Source of the DNA: CAYJDG01 sp964368875
GTDB lineage: Bacteria; Pseudomonadota; Alphaproteobacteria; Micavibrionales; Micavibrionaceae
Direction: 5' to 3'
Assembly: GCA_964368875.1 (NCBI GenBank)
Contig: CAYJDG010000049.1
Span: 1-15,863 of the forward strand
DNA length: 15,863 nt
This document shows positions 5,645 to 13,407 of the stretch, one piece after another. The notes under the pieces are model-generated. The model searched no databases and was not told the origin of the DNA. It saw nothing but the letters and a program-made list of their open reading frames with translations. The position numbers were made by a program, and so were the translations under genes. Positions within the stretch are counted from its first letter, which is position 1. The number at the start of each line of letters is the position of its first letter.

Positions 5645-7227
5645 GATGCGAGATGCTCCCGGACGGGGTTGGCAGTTGAAGTATCTGTTGGGAAGAATAC
5701 ATCAAAACGGGTTCCCTTGCCTACGGTACTTTCCACATGAATCGTACCGCCATGCAGAAGAATCAAGTCGCGCACGAGGGCAAGACCCACACCAGAGCCG
5801 GGAATCCCGCTTGACGTCGTCGCCCGGTAGAATCTGGAAAAAACGAGCGTCAGCTCGTCTTGAGGAATTCCGACTCCGTTATCGGTGATGCTGAGTTTGA
5901 TACCTTTGGCATCCTGCGTGCCGGTTACCTCGACCACCGGATTGATCACGCTGAATTTAACTGCGTTGGACAGCAGGTTGGTCAGGATCAGTGTCATGAT
6001 CTTGGGATCAAGGTAAACCAGTTCCGGCAGCCCTTTCATGTCGCAAACAATCTTGTGCTGGGCCGACAGGTCGGCCTGCTCCTGACACATTTCTTCAATC
6101 AGACGCGCAAGGTTGAAATCCACAGGTTGCAAATCCAGCTTTCCGGTTTTCAGCATATTGGATGACAGAACCGCTTCCATCATGTTCACCAGTCGCGATA
6201 CTGCGCTGCGAATGGTCTTCAGGCGCTTTTGCGTTTCCGCAGGTTCAATCGTCTCGACGCGGCGCTGAAGAATTTGCGCGTTGCCATCCACGATACTGAG
6301 GGGCGTGCGGAATTCATGGCTGACCATGCTGATGAATTGTTTTTGCAGCGTGCTGGCTTCCTGCTCGTTGGCGAGGGCCGCTTCCAGTTCGACCTGCTTA
6401 TCGGCCAAAGCTTTTTCCTGCATTTTATAAAGGGTGATATCGGTTGTGGTAACAATCGTCCCTTCGCCTCCGGGCATGGGGGCGGCTGAAATACGCAGCA
6501 CACGGTTATTGCTGATATGAAATTCAAACTGGCCCTGCAGCGATGACCAGAATTTCTTCGCTTCCTGATATCGCGCTTCTTCTGGACGCAATCCGCTTTC
6601 CTGTGCCGCCGCCTCGAAAATAATATGGACGGGAGCCCCGCGCACGAACAGGTGGGCGCTGCGCGGATAGACTTTATTATAATGTTCACTGACGAACAGA
6701 ACGCGTTTGTTTTTATCGAAAACTATGAACGCATCCGGACTGACTGACAGGTAGCCCTTGAAGCTGCGGTATTCGTCTTCCTGAATCCGGGCATTCAGAC
6801 GCATGATCCCTTTTTTTAACTTGTGTAGAAAAATATGCCTGAAGTCCTCAGTGCCAAGAATTTCCCAGTTGAAAATGTTGTCATAGTTATAAGTCAGCAT
6901 ATGCAGGCGGCGGCGGATTTCCTGCTCTGGCGTAATCGCGATAATATCGGCGACCACACCCGGCATCATGCTCAGCTCACGGGCCAGCTCGATATTGTCG
7001 TCGGTCGCGTCTGCGACCAGCACGAAGACGATGGCGCTATGATAGACTTCCTCAATCAAGGCTTCTTTGGTCTCAGGCATCGCAAAGCGCACATCCTGAC
7101 CCGGGATTAATGAAAAGAGTAATTTGCATAACTCTTTCGCCCGCGTGTCACCAAACACTGTAACCGCTGGAAGCGGTTTTTTACGTAGATCGACCGGTGC
7201 AACGAAGGTATTGGATTCCATAGACAT
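5641..7227 (-). CDS. PAS-containing sensor histidine kinase with receiver-like N-terminal domain
   Basis: A 528-residue kinase without predicted membrane segments, so probably cytoplasmic. Residues about 20-145 alternate strands and helices in a receiver-like pattern. A PAS domain follows (about 155-268, SPDAFIVFDKNKRVLFVSE), then a coiled-coil-like linker (270-297). The HisKA box is MVSHEFRTPLS with His304. The ATPase domain has an N box (NLLSNAVKFS, Asn421), G1 (DNGVGIP, 449-455), an F box (FSRFYR) and G2 (GSGVGLAL, 477-484). All catalytic motifs are intact. It is first in an operon with a receiver protein and an L,D-transpeptidase. The ATG at 7227 has only a distant AAGGGG; Met3 (7221) is an alternative start. 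The signal sensed is unknown. It diverges from rplU. Confidence 0.93.
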   Translation of the reverse strand: MSMESNTFVAPVDLRKKPLPAVTVFGDTRAKELCKLLFSLIPGQDVRFAMPETKEALIEEVYHSAIVFVLVADATDDNIELARELSMMPGVVADIIAITPEQEIRRRLHMLTYNYDNIFNWEILGTEDFRHIFLHKLKKGIMRLNARIQEDEYRSFKGYLSVSPDAFIVFDKNKRVLFVSEHYNKVYPRSAHLFVRGAPVHIIFEAAAQESGLRPEEARYQEAKKFWSSLQGQFEFHISNNRVLRISAAPMPGGEGTIVTTTDITLYKMQEKALADKQVELEAALANEQEASTLQKQFISMVSHEFRTPLSIVDGNAQILQRRVETIEPAETQKRLKTIRSAVSRLVNMMEAVLSSNMLKTGKLDLQPVDFNLARLIEEMCQEQADLSAQHKIVCDMKGLPELVYLDPKIMTLILTNLLSNAVKFSVINPVVEVTGTQDAKGIKLSITDNGVGIPQDELTLVFSRFYRATTSSGIPGSGVGLALVRDLILLHGGTIHVESTVGKGTRFDVFFPTDTSTANPVREHLAS

Positions 7228-7262
7228 TTAGGCGGAGAGCCCCTTCCGACCCCCTACTTTGC

Positions 7263-7291
7263 TTGACAGGTCCCTAATAAATTGTTTATAA
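7263..7291 (+). promoter_or_regulatory. Sigma70-type promoter of rplU-rpmA
   Basis: A perfect -35 TTGACA (7263-7268) is followed after 17 bases by TTATAA (7286-7291), a near-consensus -10. Transcription would start near 7298, giving a leader of about 60 bases before the L21 start. A strong promoter suits ribosomal protein genes. The -10 region contains the palindrome TTTATAAA, so weak activity toward the kinase gene is possible but unsupported. Confidence 0.75.
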
Positions 7292-7307
7292 AGCGCAACC
7301 TAACTAA

Positions 7308-7321
7308 TAAGGATCTCCTTA
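7308..7321 (+). promoter_or_regulatory. Palindrome in the rplU leader
   Basis: TAAGGA (7308-7313) and TCCTTA (7316-7321) are separated by two bases, about 10 bases after the expected transcription start and 37 before the L21 ATG. It could be an operator. It also contains an AAGGA sequence like a ribosome site with no start codon at a useful distance. Function is inferred from position only. Confidence 0.3.
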
Positions 7322-7357
7322 GAGAGATTTTTGACAACAGAATCAAAGGTTTATAAA

Positions 7358-7675
7358 ATGTTTGCGATTATCCGTACTGGTGGAAAACAGTATAAAGTTT
7401 CCAAGGATACCTATCTTAATGTCGAAAAGCTGGAAGGTAACGTCGGCGACGCGATCAAAGATATCGAAATTCTGATGATCTGCGATGGTGATAAAACCAC
7501 CGTTGGCGCGCCAACTGTCTCAGGCTTCACCATTGCTGCCGAAATTCTCGAGCAGTTCCGTGACGAGAAAGTCATCATTTTCAAAAAACGCCGCCGTCAG
7601 AACTACCGTCGTAAGAACGGTCACCGTCAGCACCTGACCAAAATCAAAATCACCGACATCAAAAAAGCCGCTTAA
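7358..7675 (+). CDS. rplU: 50S ribosomal protein L21
   Basis: A 105-residue protein that binds 23S rRNA in the large subunit. The N-terminus MFAIIRTGGKQYKVS is diagnostic of L21, and the basic stretch KKRRRQNYRRKNGHRQ (85-100) is the conserved RNA-binding C-terminal part. Length matches the family (about 103 residues). The ATG at 7358 is chosen because AAAGG lies just upstream and the family begins here; the in-frame TTG at 7331 would add nine unrelated residues. rpmA follows after 28 bases, the near-universal arrangement. Expression should be driven by the promoter at 7263-7291. Confidence 0.98.
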   Translation: MFAIIRTGGKQYKVSKDTYLNVEKLEGNVGDAIKDIEILMICDGDKTTVGAPTVSGFTIAAEILEQFRDEKVIIFKKRRRQNYRRKNGHRQHLTKIKITDIKKAA

Positions 7676-7703
7676 GTAGAAAAGCGAAGAAGGATCCAAA
7701 ACC

Positions 7704-7988
7704 ATGGCACACAAAAAAGCAGGCGGTAGTTCCCGCAACGGTCGCGATACCGCAGGTCGTCGTCTCGGCGTTAAAGTTTACGGTGGCGAAACCATTCAGA
7801 CTGGCGGCATCATTGTTCGTCAGCGCGGCACCGCGTACAAGCAAGGCAAAAACGTTGGTCTCGGTAAAGACCACACTCTGTTTGCCCTGCTCGATGGCAA
7901 TGTTGTTTTCACCCGTGACCACAACGACAAACCAGTCGTTCACGTCATGCCGGCGAACGACACGGCTCAACGGGCTGCTGCCGAGTAA
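7704..7988 (+). CDS. rpmA: 50S ribosomal protein L27
   Basis: A 94-residue large-subunit protein whose N-terminus reaches the peptidyl-transferase centre. MAHKKAGGSSRNGRD is the standard L27 start, with no cleavable N-terminal extension of the kind seen in Firmicutes. The core RLGVKVYGGE, RQRGT and GKDHTLFAL is intact. The ribosome site AAGGA lies about ten bases upstream. It is co-transcribed with rplU. Downstream come two small hairpins and an intrinsic terminator before obgE. Confidence 0.98.
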   Translation: MAHKKAGGSSRNGRDTAGRRLGVKVYGGETIQTGGIIVRQRGTAYKQGKNVGLGKDHTLFALLDGNVVFTRDHNDKPVVHVMPANDTAQRAAAE

Positions 7989-8022
7989 CAACACCTCTTT
8001 GTTATTCCCGCTCAGGCGGGAA
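7986..8022 (+). promoter_or_regulatory. Two adjoining hairpins between rpmA and the terminator
   Basis: TAACA/TGTTA (7986-7990, 8000-8004) starts at the rpmA stop codon. Directly next to it, TTCCCGC-TCAG-GCGGGAA (8005-8022) is a perfect seven-pair hairpin. Neither is followed by a T run. They precede the terminator at 8036 and could be processing or attenuation elements; the role is inferred. Confidence 0.4.
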
Positions 8023-8035
8023 GCTTAGAGCAAAT

Positions 8036-8070
8036 AAGAGCGCGACGCCCTGATGCGTCGCTCTTTTTTT
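8036..8070 (+). terminator. Intrinsic terminator just before obgE
   Basis: AAGAGCG-(CG)-ACGC pairs with GCGT-CGCTCTT: seven plus four base pairs with a two-base bulge, loop CCTGAT, followed by a run of seven T (8064-8070, the first two also counted in the stem). It has the form of a Rho-independent terminator for rplU-rpmA. Its end is only ten bases from the obgE ATG and abuts the obgE ribosome site, so obgE must be transcribed through it unless a promoter overlaps it. Confidence 0.85.
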
Positions 8071-8080
8071 AGGACTGAAA

Positions 8081-9139
8081 ATGAAATTTCTCGACGAAGC
8101 TAAAATCTTTATTCAGAGCGGAGACGGCGGTGCCGGCTGCGAAAGCTTCCATCGTGAGAAATTCGTGGAATATGGCGGTCCTGACGGCGGCAATGGCGGA
8201 CGCGGCGGCGATGTCTGGATCGAATGCGTCAAAGACCTCAATACGTTGATCGACTTCCGCTATGCCCAGCATTTCAAAGCTGAAAAAGGCCATCACGGCA
8301 TGGGCCGCAACCGCACTGGCGCGGACGGCAAAGACATCATCGTGCGTGTACCGGTCGGCACACAAATCCTGACCGAAGACAAAGAAACCGTTCTGCTCGA
8401 CATGACAGAACCGGGCCGTAAAATCCGCTTCCTCAAGGGTGGCGATGGCGGCTTCGGCAACCTGCATTATAAAACGGCGACCAATCAGGCCCCGACCAAA
8501 ACTCTGCCCGGCTGGCCCGGCGAGGAAATGAACATCTGGCTGCGCCTGAAACTGATCGCTGATGCTGGCATCGTGGGTCTACCTAATGCTGGCAAATCGA
8601 CGTTTCTCGCTGCGAACTCTGCCGCCAAGCCGAAGATCGCCGATTATCCGTTCACGACTCTTTATCCCAATCTCGGTGTCGTGAAACTCGAGAACCATGA
8701 TTTCGTCATGGCCGATATTCCCGGCATGATCGAAGGCGCTGCCGAAGGCGTCGGCCTTGGCGTGCGCTTCCTTGGCCATGTCGAGCGTACCGCCGTGCTG
8801 CTGCACCTCATCGATATCACGCAGGAAGATCCTGCCGAAGCCTACCGCATCATCCGTGGCGAACTCGAAGCCTATGGCGAAGGGCTGATCGACAAGCCTG
8901 AGATCGTCGCCCTGAATAAAATCGACAGCTATTTCCCTGACGAAGCCGAAGTTATCCGCGCTAAATTCGAGGAAGAAACCGGGATCAATCCATTTATGAT
9001 CTCTGCGGTCAGTAAAGAGGGTCTGCGTCCCCTGCTGTTCAAACTGGTTGAATATATCAATATCGACAAAGCCCGCCGCGAAAAAGAAGAAGGCCCGCAA
9101 GACCTTGAACCAACCGGATACGCGCCGGAAAACGCCTAA
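8081..9139 (+). CDS. obgE: Obg family GTPase (ribosome assembly / stress GTPase)
   Basis: A 352-residue GTPase that acts in late 50S subunit assembly and growth control. The Gly-rich Obg fold covers residues 1-159 (KFLDEAKIFIQSGDGGAGC, GGPDGGNGGRGGDVW). The G domain follows: G1 GLPNAGKST (166-174), switch region YPFTTLYPNLG (189-199), G3 DIPGMIEGA (212-220), G4 NKID (279-282) and G5 SAVSKEG (308-314). The C-terminal tail is short and acidic. The start ATG at 8081 has AGGA at 8071-8074, immediately after the terminator. Placement after rplU-rpmA and before proB is common in alphaproteobacteria and links ribosome synthesis with assembly. Confidence 0.97.
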   Translation: MKFLDEAKIFIQSGDGGAGCESFHREKFVEYGGPDGGNGGRGGDVWIECVKDLNTLIDFRYAQHFKAEKGHHGMGRNRTGADGKDIIVRVPVGTQILTEDKETVLLDMTEPGRKIRFLKGGDGGFGNLHYKTATNQAPTKTLPGWPGEEMNIWLRLKLIADAGIVGLPNAGKSTFLAANSAAKPKIADYPFTTLYPNLGVVKLENHDFVMADIPGMIEGAAEGVGLGVRFLGHVERTAVLLHLIDITQEDPAEAYRIIRGELEAYGEGLIDKPEIVALNKIDSYFPDEAEVIRAKFEEETGINPFMISAVSKEGLRPLLFKLVEYINIDKARREKEEGPQDLEPTGYAPENA

Positions 9140-9182
9140 TTCGCACCTTCGCGGGGCTGCATTTTGGTGCTAAATTCTTCCC

Positions 9183-10325
9183 ATGAGCACCGCCCCCGAT
9201 CTTCTACGTAAATCACGCCGCCTGATTGTAAAAATCGGCTCCGCTCTTCTGGTCGATACAACCAACGGCCAACCCCGTCTCACCTGGCTAAATGCGCTCG
9301 CGGACGATATCTCCGCGCTGCAGAAACAAGGCATCCAGATCGTAGTGGTCAGTTCAGGTGCCATCGCGCTTGGCCGCAAGGCGCTCGGCATCCCGTTCGA
9401 TAAACCCTCCCGCGACATCGACCTTGAACAGAAACAGGCCGCAGCTTCCGTCGGGCAAATTCATCTCGCCCAGCTCTACCATGAAGTCTTCGGCGCACGT
9501 GGCCATGCGGTTGCGCAAATTCTGCTCAGCCCCGGCGATACCGAGAACCGCAAAACCCATTTGAATGCCCGCGCCACGCTCAATGAACTTCTGGTGCACG
9601 ACATCATCCCGATCATCAATGAGAACGACACCACCGCCACCGAAGAAATCCGCTTCGGCGACAATGATCGCTTGGCCGCGCGTGTGGCCCAGATGATTTC
9701 TGCCGATACGCTTCTAATCCTCTCCACGACGGATGGCCTTTACACGGATGATCCCCGCATCAATCCTGCCGCCCAGCATATTCCGCTCGTGGACTCTTTG
9801 TCTGATGACATTATGGCACAGGCCAAAGACGCGCTGGCTGGCGTGTCTACTGGTGGTATGAAAAGCAAAATTGAATCCGCCAAGATCGCCGTGACCGCAG
9901 GCACGACCGTCATCATCGCCAGTGGCAAAAACGCCAACCCTATATCTGCCCTGCTGGAAGGCCGTGAAAAATCGACGCTGATTATAGCCAACGAAAAACC
10001 AGCCTCGGCCCGTAAGCGCTGGATTCTCGCGCACGTCAAACCACAAGGGTCCGTGACCGTTGATGACGGCGCCATCAAGGCGCTCAGTGATGGAAAGAGT
10101 ATGCTCCCCGCTGGAATCAAGGATGCATCCGGTTCCTTCGATCAAGGTGATGCCGTGCATATTTTGTCGTTAAATGGCCAGAAACTGGCGATTGGTCTGG
10201 CGAAATACAGTTCCACTGAAACAAAAATTATTATGGGCCGGAAAAGCCATGAAATCCCCGCCCTGCTTGGCTATACTGGCGCCGATGAATTCATTCACCG
10301 CGACGATCTCGCATTCCTGGAGTAA
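9183..10325 (+). CDS. proB: Glutamate 5-kinase
   Basis: A 380-residue enzyme that phosphorylates L-glutamate with ATP, the first step of proline synthesis. The amino-acid kinase domain (about 1-265) shows RLIVKIGSALLVD near the start, VVSSGAIALG, INENDTTATEEIRFGDNDRL (substrate and nucleotide contacts) and GVSTGGMKSKIESAKIA. A C-terminal PUA domain (about 275-370, with GSVTVDDGAIKAL) completes the usual long bacterial form. No clear ribosome site precedes the ATG at 9183; the family N-terminus supports this start. The 43-base gap after obgE has a five-pair inverted repeat GCACC/GGTGC (9143-9147, 9166-9170). proA, often next, is not here; pepN follows after six bases instead. Confidence 0.96.
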   Translation: MSTAPDLLRKSRRLIVKIGSALLVDTTNGQPRLTWLNALADDISALQKQGIQIVVVSSGAIALGRKALGIPFDKPSRDIDLEQKQAAASVGQIHLAQLYHEVFGARGHAVAQILLSPGDTENRKTHLNARATLNELLVHDIIPIINENDTTATEEIRFGDNDRLAARVAQMISADTLLILSTTDGLYTDDPRINPAAQHIPLVDSLSDDIMAQAKDALAGVSTGGMKSKIESAKIAVTAGTTVIIASGKNANPISALLEGREKSTLIIANEKPASARKRWILAHVKPQGSVTVDDGAIKALSDGKSMLPAGIKDASGSFDQGDAVHILSLNGQKLAIGLAKYSSTETKIIMGRKSHEIPALLGYTGADEFIHRDDLAFLE

Positions 10326-10331
10326 CTGACC

Positions 10332-12806
10332 ATGCGCACCGATGCCCCCAAAGCTGTTTATCTCAAGGATTACACGCCGCCGGAATATCTGGTGAAGAAG
10401 ATCGACCTGATCGTGCGTATTTTCGACACGCACACCGAAGTCGTGTCCTCAACCGTCTATAAACAAAACACCCCCGGNNNNNNNNNNNNNNNNNNNNNNN
10501 NNNNNNNNNNNNNNNNNNNNNNNNNNNNNNNNNNNNNNNNNNNNNNNNNNNNNNNNNNNNNNNNNNNNNNNNNNNNNCAAGGCTTCCGCTGGATCACCTA
10601 TTTCCCTGACCGCCCCGATGTCATGACGATTTTTTCAACGCGCATCGAAGCCGACGAAAAGAAATTCCCAGTTCTCCTGTCCAACGGCAATCCGATCGAC
10701 GCTGGAAAACTCGAAAAAGGCCGCCATTACACGCTCTGGCACGATCCGTTCCCGAAACCGTGCTACCTGTTCGCTCTCGTTGCGGGTGATCTGCAATATA
10801 TTCAGGACAGCTTCACCACCATGACGGGCCGCATCGTCGATCTGCGCATCTATGTGAAGGACGGCGATCAGGAACAGTCGTGGTATGCGATGGAATCCCT
10901 TAAACGGTCCATGGCATGGGATGAAACCGCCTTTGGCCGTGAATACCAGCATGACCGCTTTAATATCGTCGCGGTGTCCGATTTCAATTTCGGTGCGATG
11001 GAAAACACCTCGCTGAATATTTTCAACACCGCCCTCGTGCTCGCACATGCCGATACCGCAACCGATGGCGATTTCTACCGCGTCGAAGGCGTGATTGCGC
11101 ACGAATACTTCCACAACTGGACCGGCAACCGCATCACCTGCCGTGACTGGTTCCAGCTCTCGCTGAAAGAAGGCTTCACCGTCTTCCGCGATCAGGAATT
11201 CTCCGCAGACACCAATTCGCGCCCAGTACAGCGCATTGATGATGTGAGCTTCCTGCGCTCTTATCAGTTCCCCGAAGACGGCGGCCCCCTCGCCCACCCG
11301 ATCCGCCCGGACAACTATATCGAGATCAACAATTTCTATACGACGACCGTTTATGAGAAGGGCGCGGAGATCATCCGCATGCAGAAAACCCTGCTCGGCG
11401 CTGAAAATTTCCGCAAAGGCAGCGACCTTTATTTCGACCGCCATGACGGACAGGCCGTAACCTGTGATGATTTCGTCAAAGCAATGTCCGATGCCTCCGG
11501 CGTTGATCTCACCCAGTTCAAACTCTGGTACAGTCAGGCCGGAACGCCTGAAGTCACCGCGACTGGCAGCTATGACGACGCGAAAAAAATCTATTCTCTT
11601 ACTCTCAAACAATCTCTCCGCCCGACCCCAGGTCAGCCTGACAAAAAACCTATGCATATCCCCGTTGCTGTAGGTTTAATCTCGGCAAACGGTGATGAAA
11701 TTCAGTCCACGCAAATTCTGCACCTGACTGAAACCGAACAAACCTTCACCTTTAAAAATATCGCGGCCAAACCTGTGCCATCGATCCTGCGGGATTTCTC
11801 GGCTCCGGTGAAACTGACCACCAATCTGACCGACGATGATCTCCGTTTCCTGCTGATCCATGATACGGATGGCTACAACCGCTGGGAATCTGCGCAAACC
11901 CTCGCGCAGCGCCTGATCAATGCGATGCTGGATGCGGATACGACTGCTGTCGATCCGGCATTCCTTAAAACTATCGACTTGCTGCTTGATCAATGTCTCG
12001 ATGCCCGCGCTGACAAAGCCCTACTGGCGCGGATGCTGACGCTACCGGAATTTTCAATCATCGCGCAGGGGCGCAGCACGGTTGATCCTGATGCGATCAA
12101 TACTGTTGTCACCGCGATTGAGAAAGCGATCCTCAAATCCTGCGGCGCGAAACTGCAATCGGTCTATGATGCCCACCAGACTGTCACCACCTACTCGCCT
12201 GATCCTGTCTCGATGGGGCAGAGGGCGCTTAAAGGTGCAGTGCTTAAATATCTCTGCGCCGATCATGCCCAGCATGGCATTACCCTCGCCAAGTCCTTAT
12301 ATGACAGCGCCAACAACATGACTGACCGGATTATGGCGCTAGCCAATCTGGTCGATACGACCTCCTCCGAGCGCGAACAGGTGCTGGGTGATTTCTACAA
12401 CCGCTTTAAACAATACCCGCTCGTCATCGACAAATGGTTTTCGTTTCAGGCCCGTGCCGCGCGTCCGACTGCCGTCGACGATATCCGCAAGCTCGCCAAG
12501 CACCCGGACTTCACGCTCAAAAATCCGAACCGCGCCCGCTCTCTTTACGGTGCCTTCGCGATGGGCAACCCGGTCTACTTCCACAACCCGGACGGCAGCG
12601 GCTATGCGCTTCTGACCGAAGCGGTGAAGCTGCTTGATCCGATCAATCCGCATGTCTCATCGCGTTTGATGACGTCGATCCGCGACTGGAAACGCTTCAC
12701 CCCTGATCGCCAGACCGGCATGAAAGCCGTGCTCGAACAGGTTGTCGGTACCCCCAACATTTCGACCAATACCTATGAAATCGCCAGCAAAACCCTCAAA
12801 GCCTGA
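10332..12806 (+). CDS. pepN: Aminopeptidase N (M1 family), interrupted by an assembly gap
   Basis: A zinc aminopeptidase that removes N-terminal residues from peptides in the cytoplasm. It is of the E. coli PepN type: FGAMEN (substrate-anchoring GxMEN motif), the zinc site HEYFHNWTGNR with the third ligand Glu 18 residues on (HExxH-x18-E), the Arg-rich TCRDWFQLSLKEGFTVFRDQEF region and a full C-terminal helical domain. The ATG at 10332 has GGAG upstream, within the end of proB. A block of 100 N lies inside the N-terminal beta domain (10478-10577); the frame continues across it as drawn, but the family comparison implies a larger missing segment. Known residues total 790 against about 870 for E. 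coli PepN. All catalytic residues are outside the gap. It overlaps rnhB by 32 bases. Confidence 0.95.
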   Translation: MRTDAPKAVYLKDYTPPEYLVKKIDLIVRIFDTHTEVVSSTVYKQNTPXXXXXXXXXXXXXXXXXXXXXXXXXXXXXXXXXXQGFRWITYFPDRPDVMTIFSTRIEADEKKFPVLLSNGNPIDAGKLEKGRHYTLWHDPFPKPCYLFALVAGDLQYIQDSFTTMTGRIVDLRIYVKDGDQEQSWYAMESLKRSMAWDETAFGREYQHDRFNIVAVSDFNFGAMENTSLNIFNTALVLAHADTATDGDFYRVEGVIAHEYFHNWTGNRITCRDWFQLSLKEGFTVFRDQEFSADTNSRPVQRIDDVSFLRSYQFPEDGGPLAHPIRPDNYIEINNFYTTTVYEKGAEIIRMQKTLLGAENFRKGSDLYFDRHDGQAVTCDDFVKAMSDASGVDLTQFKLWYSQAGTPEVTATGSYDDAKKIYSLTLKQSLRPTPGQPDKKPMHIPVAVGLISANGDEIQSTQILHLTETEQTFTFKNIAAKPVPSILRDFSAPVKLTTNLTDDDLRFLLIHDTDGYNRWESAQTLAQRLINAMLDADTTAVDPAFLKTIDLLLDQCLDARADKALLARMLTLPEFSIIAQGRSTVDPDAINTVVTAIEKAILKSCGAKLQSVYDAHQTVTTYSPDPVSMGQRALKGAVLKYLCADHAQHGITLAKSLYDSANNMTDRIMALANLVDTTSSEREQVLGDFYNRFKQYPLVIDKWFSFQARAARPTAVDDIRKLAKHPDFTLKNPNRARSLYGAFAMGNPVYFHNPDGSGYALLTEAVKLLDPINPHVSSRLMTSIRDWKRFTPDRQTGMKAVLEQVVGTPNISTNTYEIASKTLKA
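10478..10577. other. Assembly gap (100 N) inside pepN
   Basis: Exactly 100 undetermined bases, the customary placeholder for a scaffold gap of unknown size. It falls between residues equivalent to about 45 and 122 of E. coli PepN, so the true gap is probably near 230-240 bases. It carries no biological meaning of its own. Confidence 0.97.
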
Positions 12807-13407
12807 TTTCAGCCGTGAATGCCCTACACTTGGTATCGTTTGCGGCGTAGACGAAGCTGGGCGCGGACCGCTGGCTGGCCCGGTTTATGCCGGATGCGTC
12901 TATGTTCCTCCTGAACAGCGATCCCATCCTGTCTGGAAAGAAGTCCGCGACAGCAAAAAACTCAGCGCCACCCGCCGCGAAGATTTGTTCTCAATCATTC
13001 AGGGCCAAAGCTGCTTTGGTATTGCTTCTGCGTCTGCTGCCGAAATCGATGAAATCAATATTCTACAGGCAACTTATCTTGCCATGTCCCGTGCGATTGA
13101 AGACATGTGCAAAAAGTTTTCACTCACCCCTGCACTTGCTTTGATCGATGGCAACCGCGCCCCCAAACTACCTTATGCCACGCAGACAGTCGTGAAGGGT
13201 GATGCCCTCTCGATTTCCATCGCGGCCGCCTCGATCCTTGCCAAGGTCAGCCGCGACCATGTCATGCATGACCTTCATCAGCAATTTCCTGCTTATAACT
13301 GGGCCTCAAATGCGGGGTACGGAACAGCGGATCATCTGCAAGCCCTGCAACAGAATGGCCCAACTCCCCATCACCGCATGACTTTCGCCCCTCTTAAGGC
13401 AGCATAA
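12775..13407 (+). CDS. rnhB: Ribonuclease HII
   Basis: A 210-residue endonuclease that cuts RNA in RNA-DNA hybrids and single ribonucleotides in DNA. The catalytic acids are Asp26 and Glu27 (GVDEAGRGPLAGPV), Asp125 (LIDGN) and Asp143 (KGDALSISIAAASILAKVSRD). The C-terminal GYGTADHLQAL and HHRMTFAPLK blocks are typical. The start is placed at the ATG at 12775, inside the end of pepN (32-base overlap); a TTG at 12742 would also be open but is less likely. No strong ribosome site is seen, so translation may be coupled to pepN. The next gene begins directly after the stop. Confidence 0.95.
   Translation: MKSPAKPSKPDFSRECPTLGIVCGVDEAGRGPLAGPVYAGCVYVPPEQRSHPVWKEVRDSKKLSATRREDLFSIIQGQSCFGIASASAAEIDEINILQATYLAMSRAIEDMCKKFSLTPALALIDGNRAPKLPYATQTVVKGDALSISIAAASILAKVSRDHVMHDLHQQFPAYNWASNAGYGTADHLQALQQNGPTPHHRMTFAPLKAA

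Noticed and set aside
7331..7359. Second TTGACA at 7331-7336 with TAAAAT at 7354-7359, 17 bases apart
   Set aside because: Transcripts would start inside the L21 coding region. The upstream promoter at 7263-7291 is better placed; this is probably chance.
9143..9170. GCACC/GGTGC inverted repeat between obgE and proB as a terminator
   Set aside because: The stem is only five pairs with a long loop and no T run follows on the plus strand.
10635..11657. Long open frame (340 codons) on the minus strand opposite pepN
   Set aside because: The plus strand encodes an unmistakable aminopeptidase N with its zinc motif, and the antisense product has no recognisable motif. It is a codon-bias shadow.
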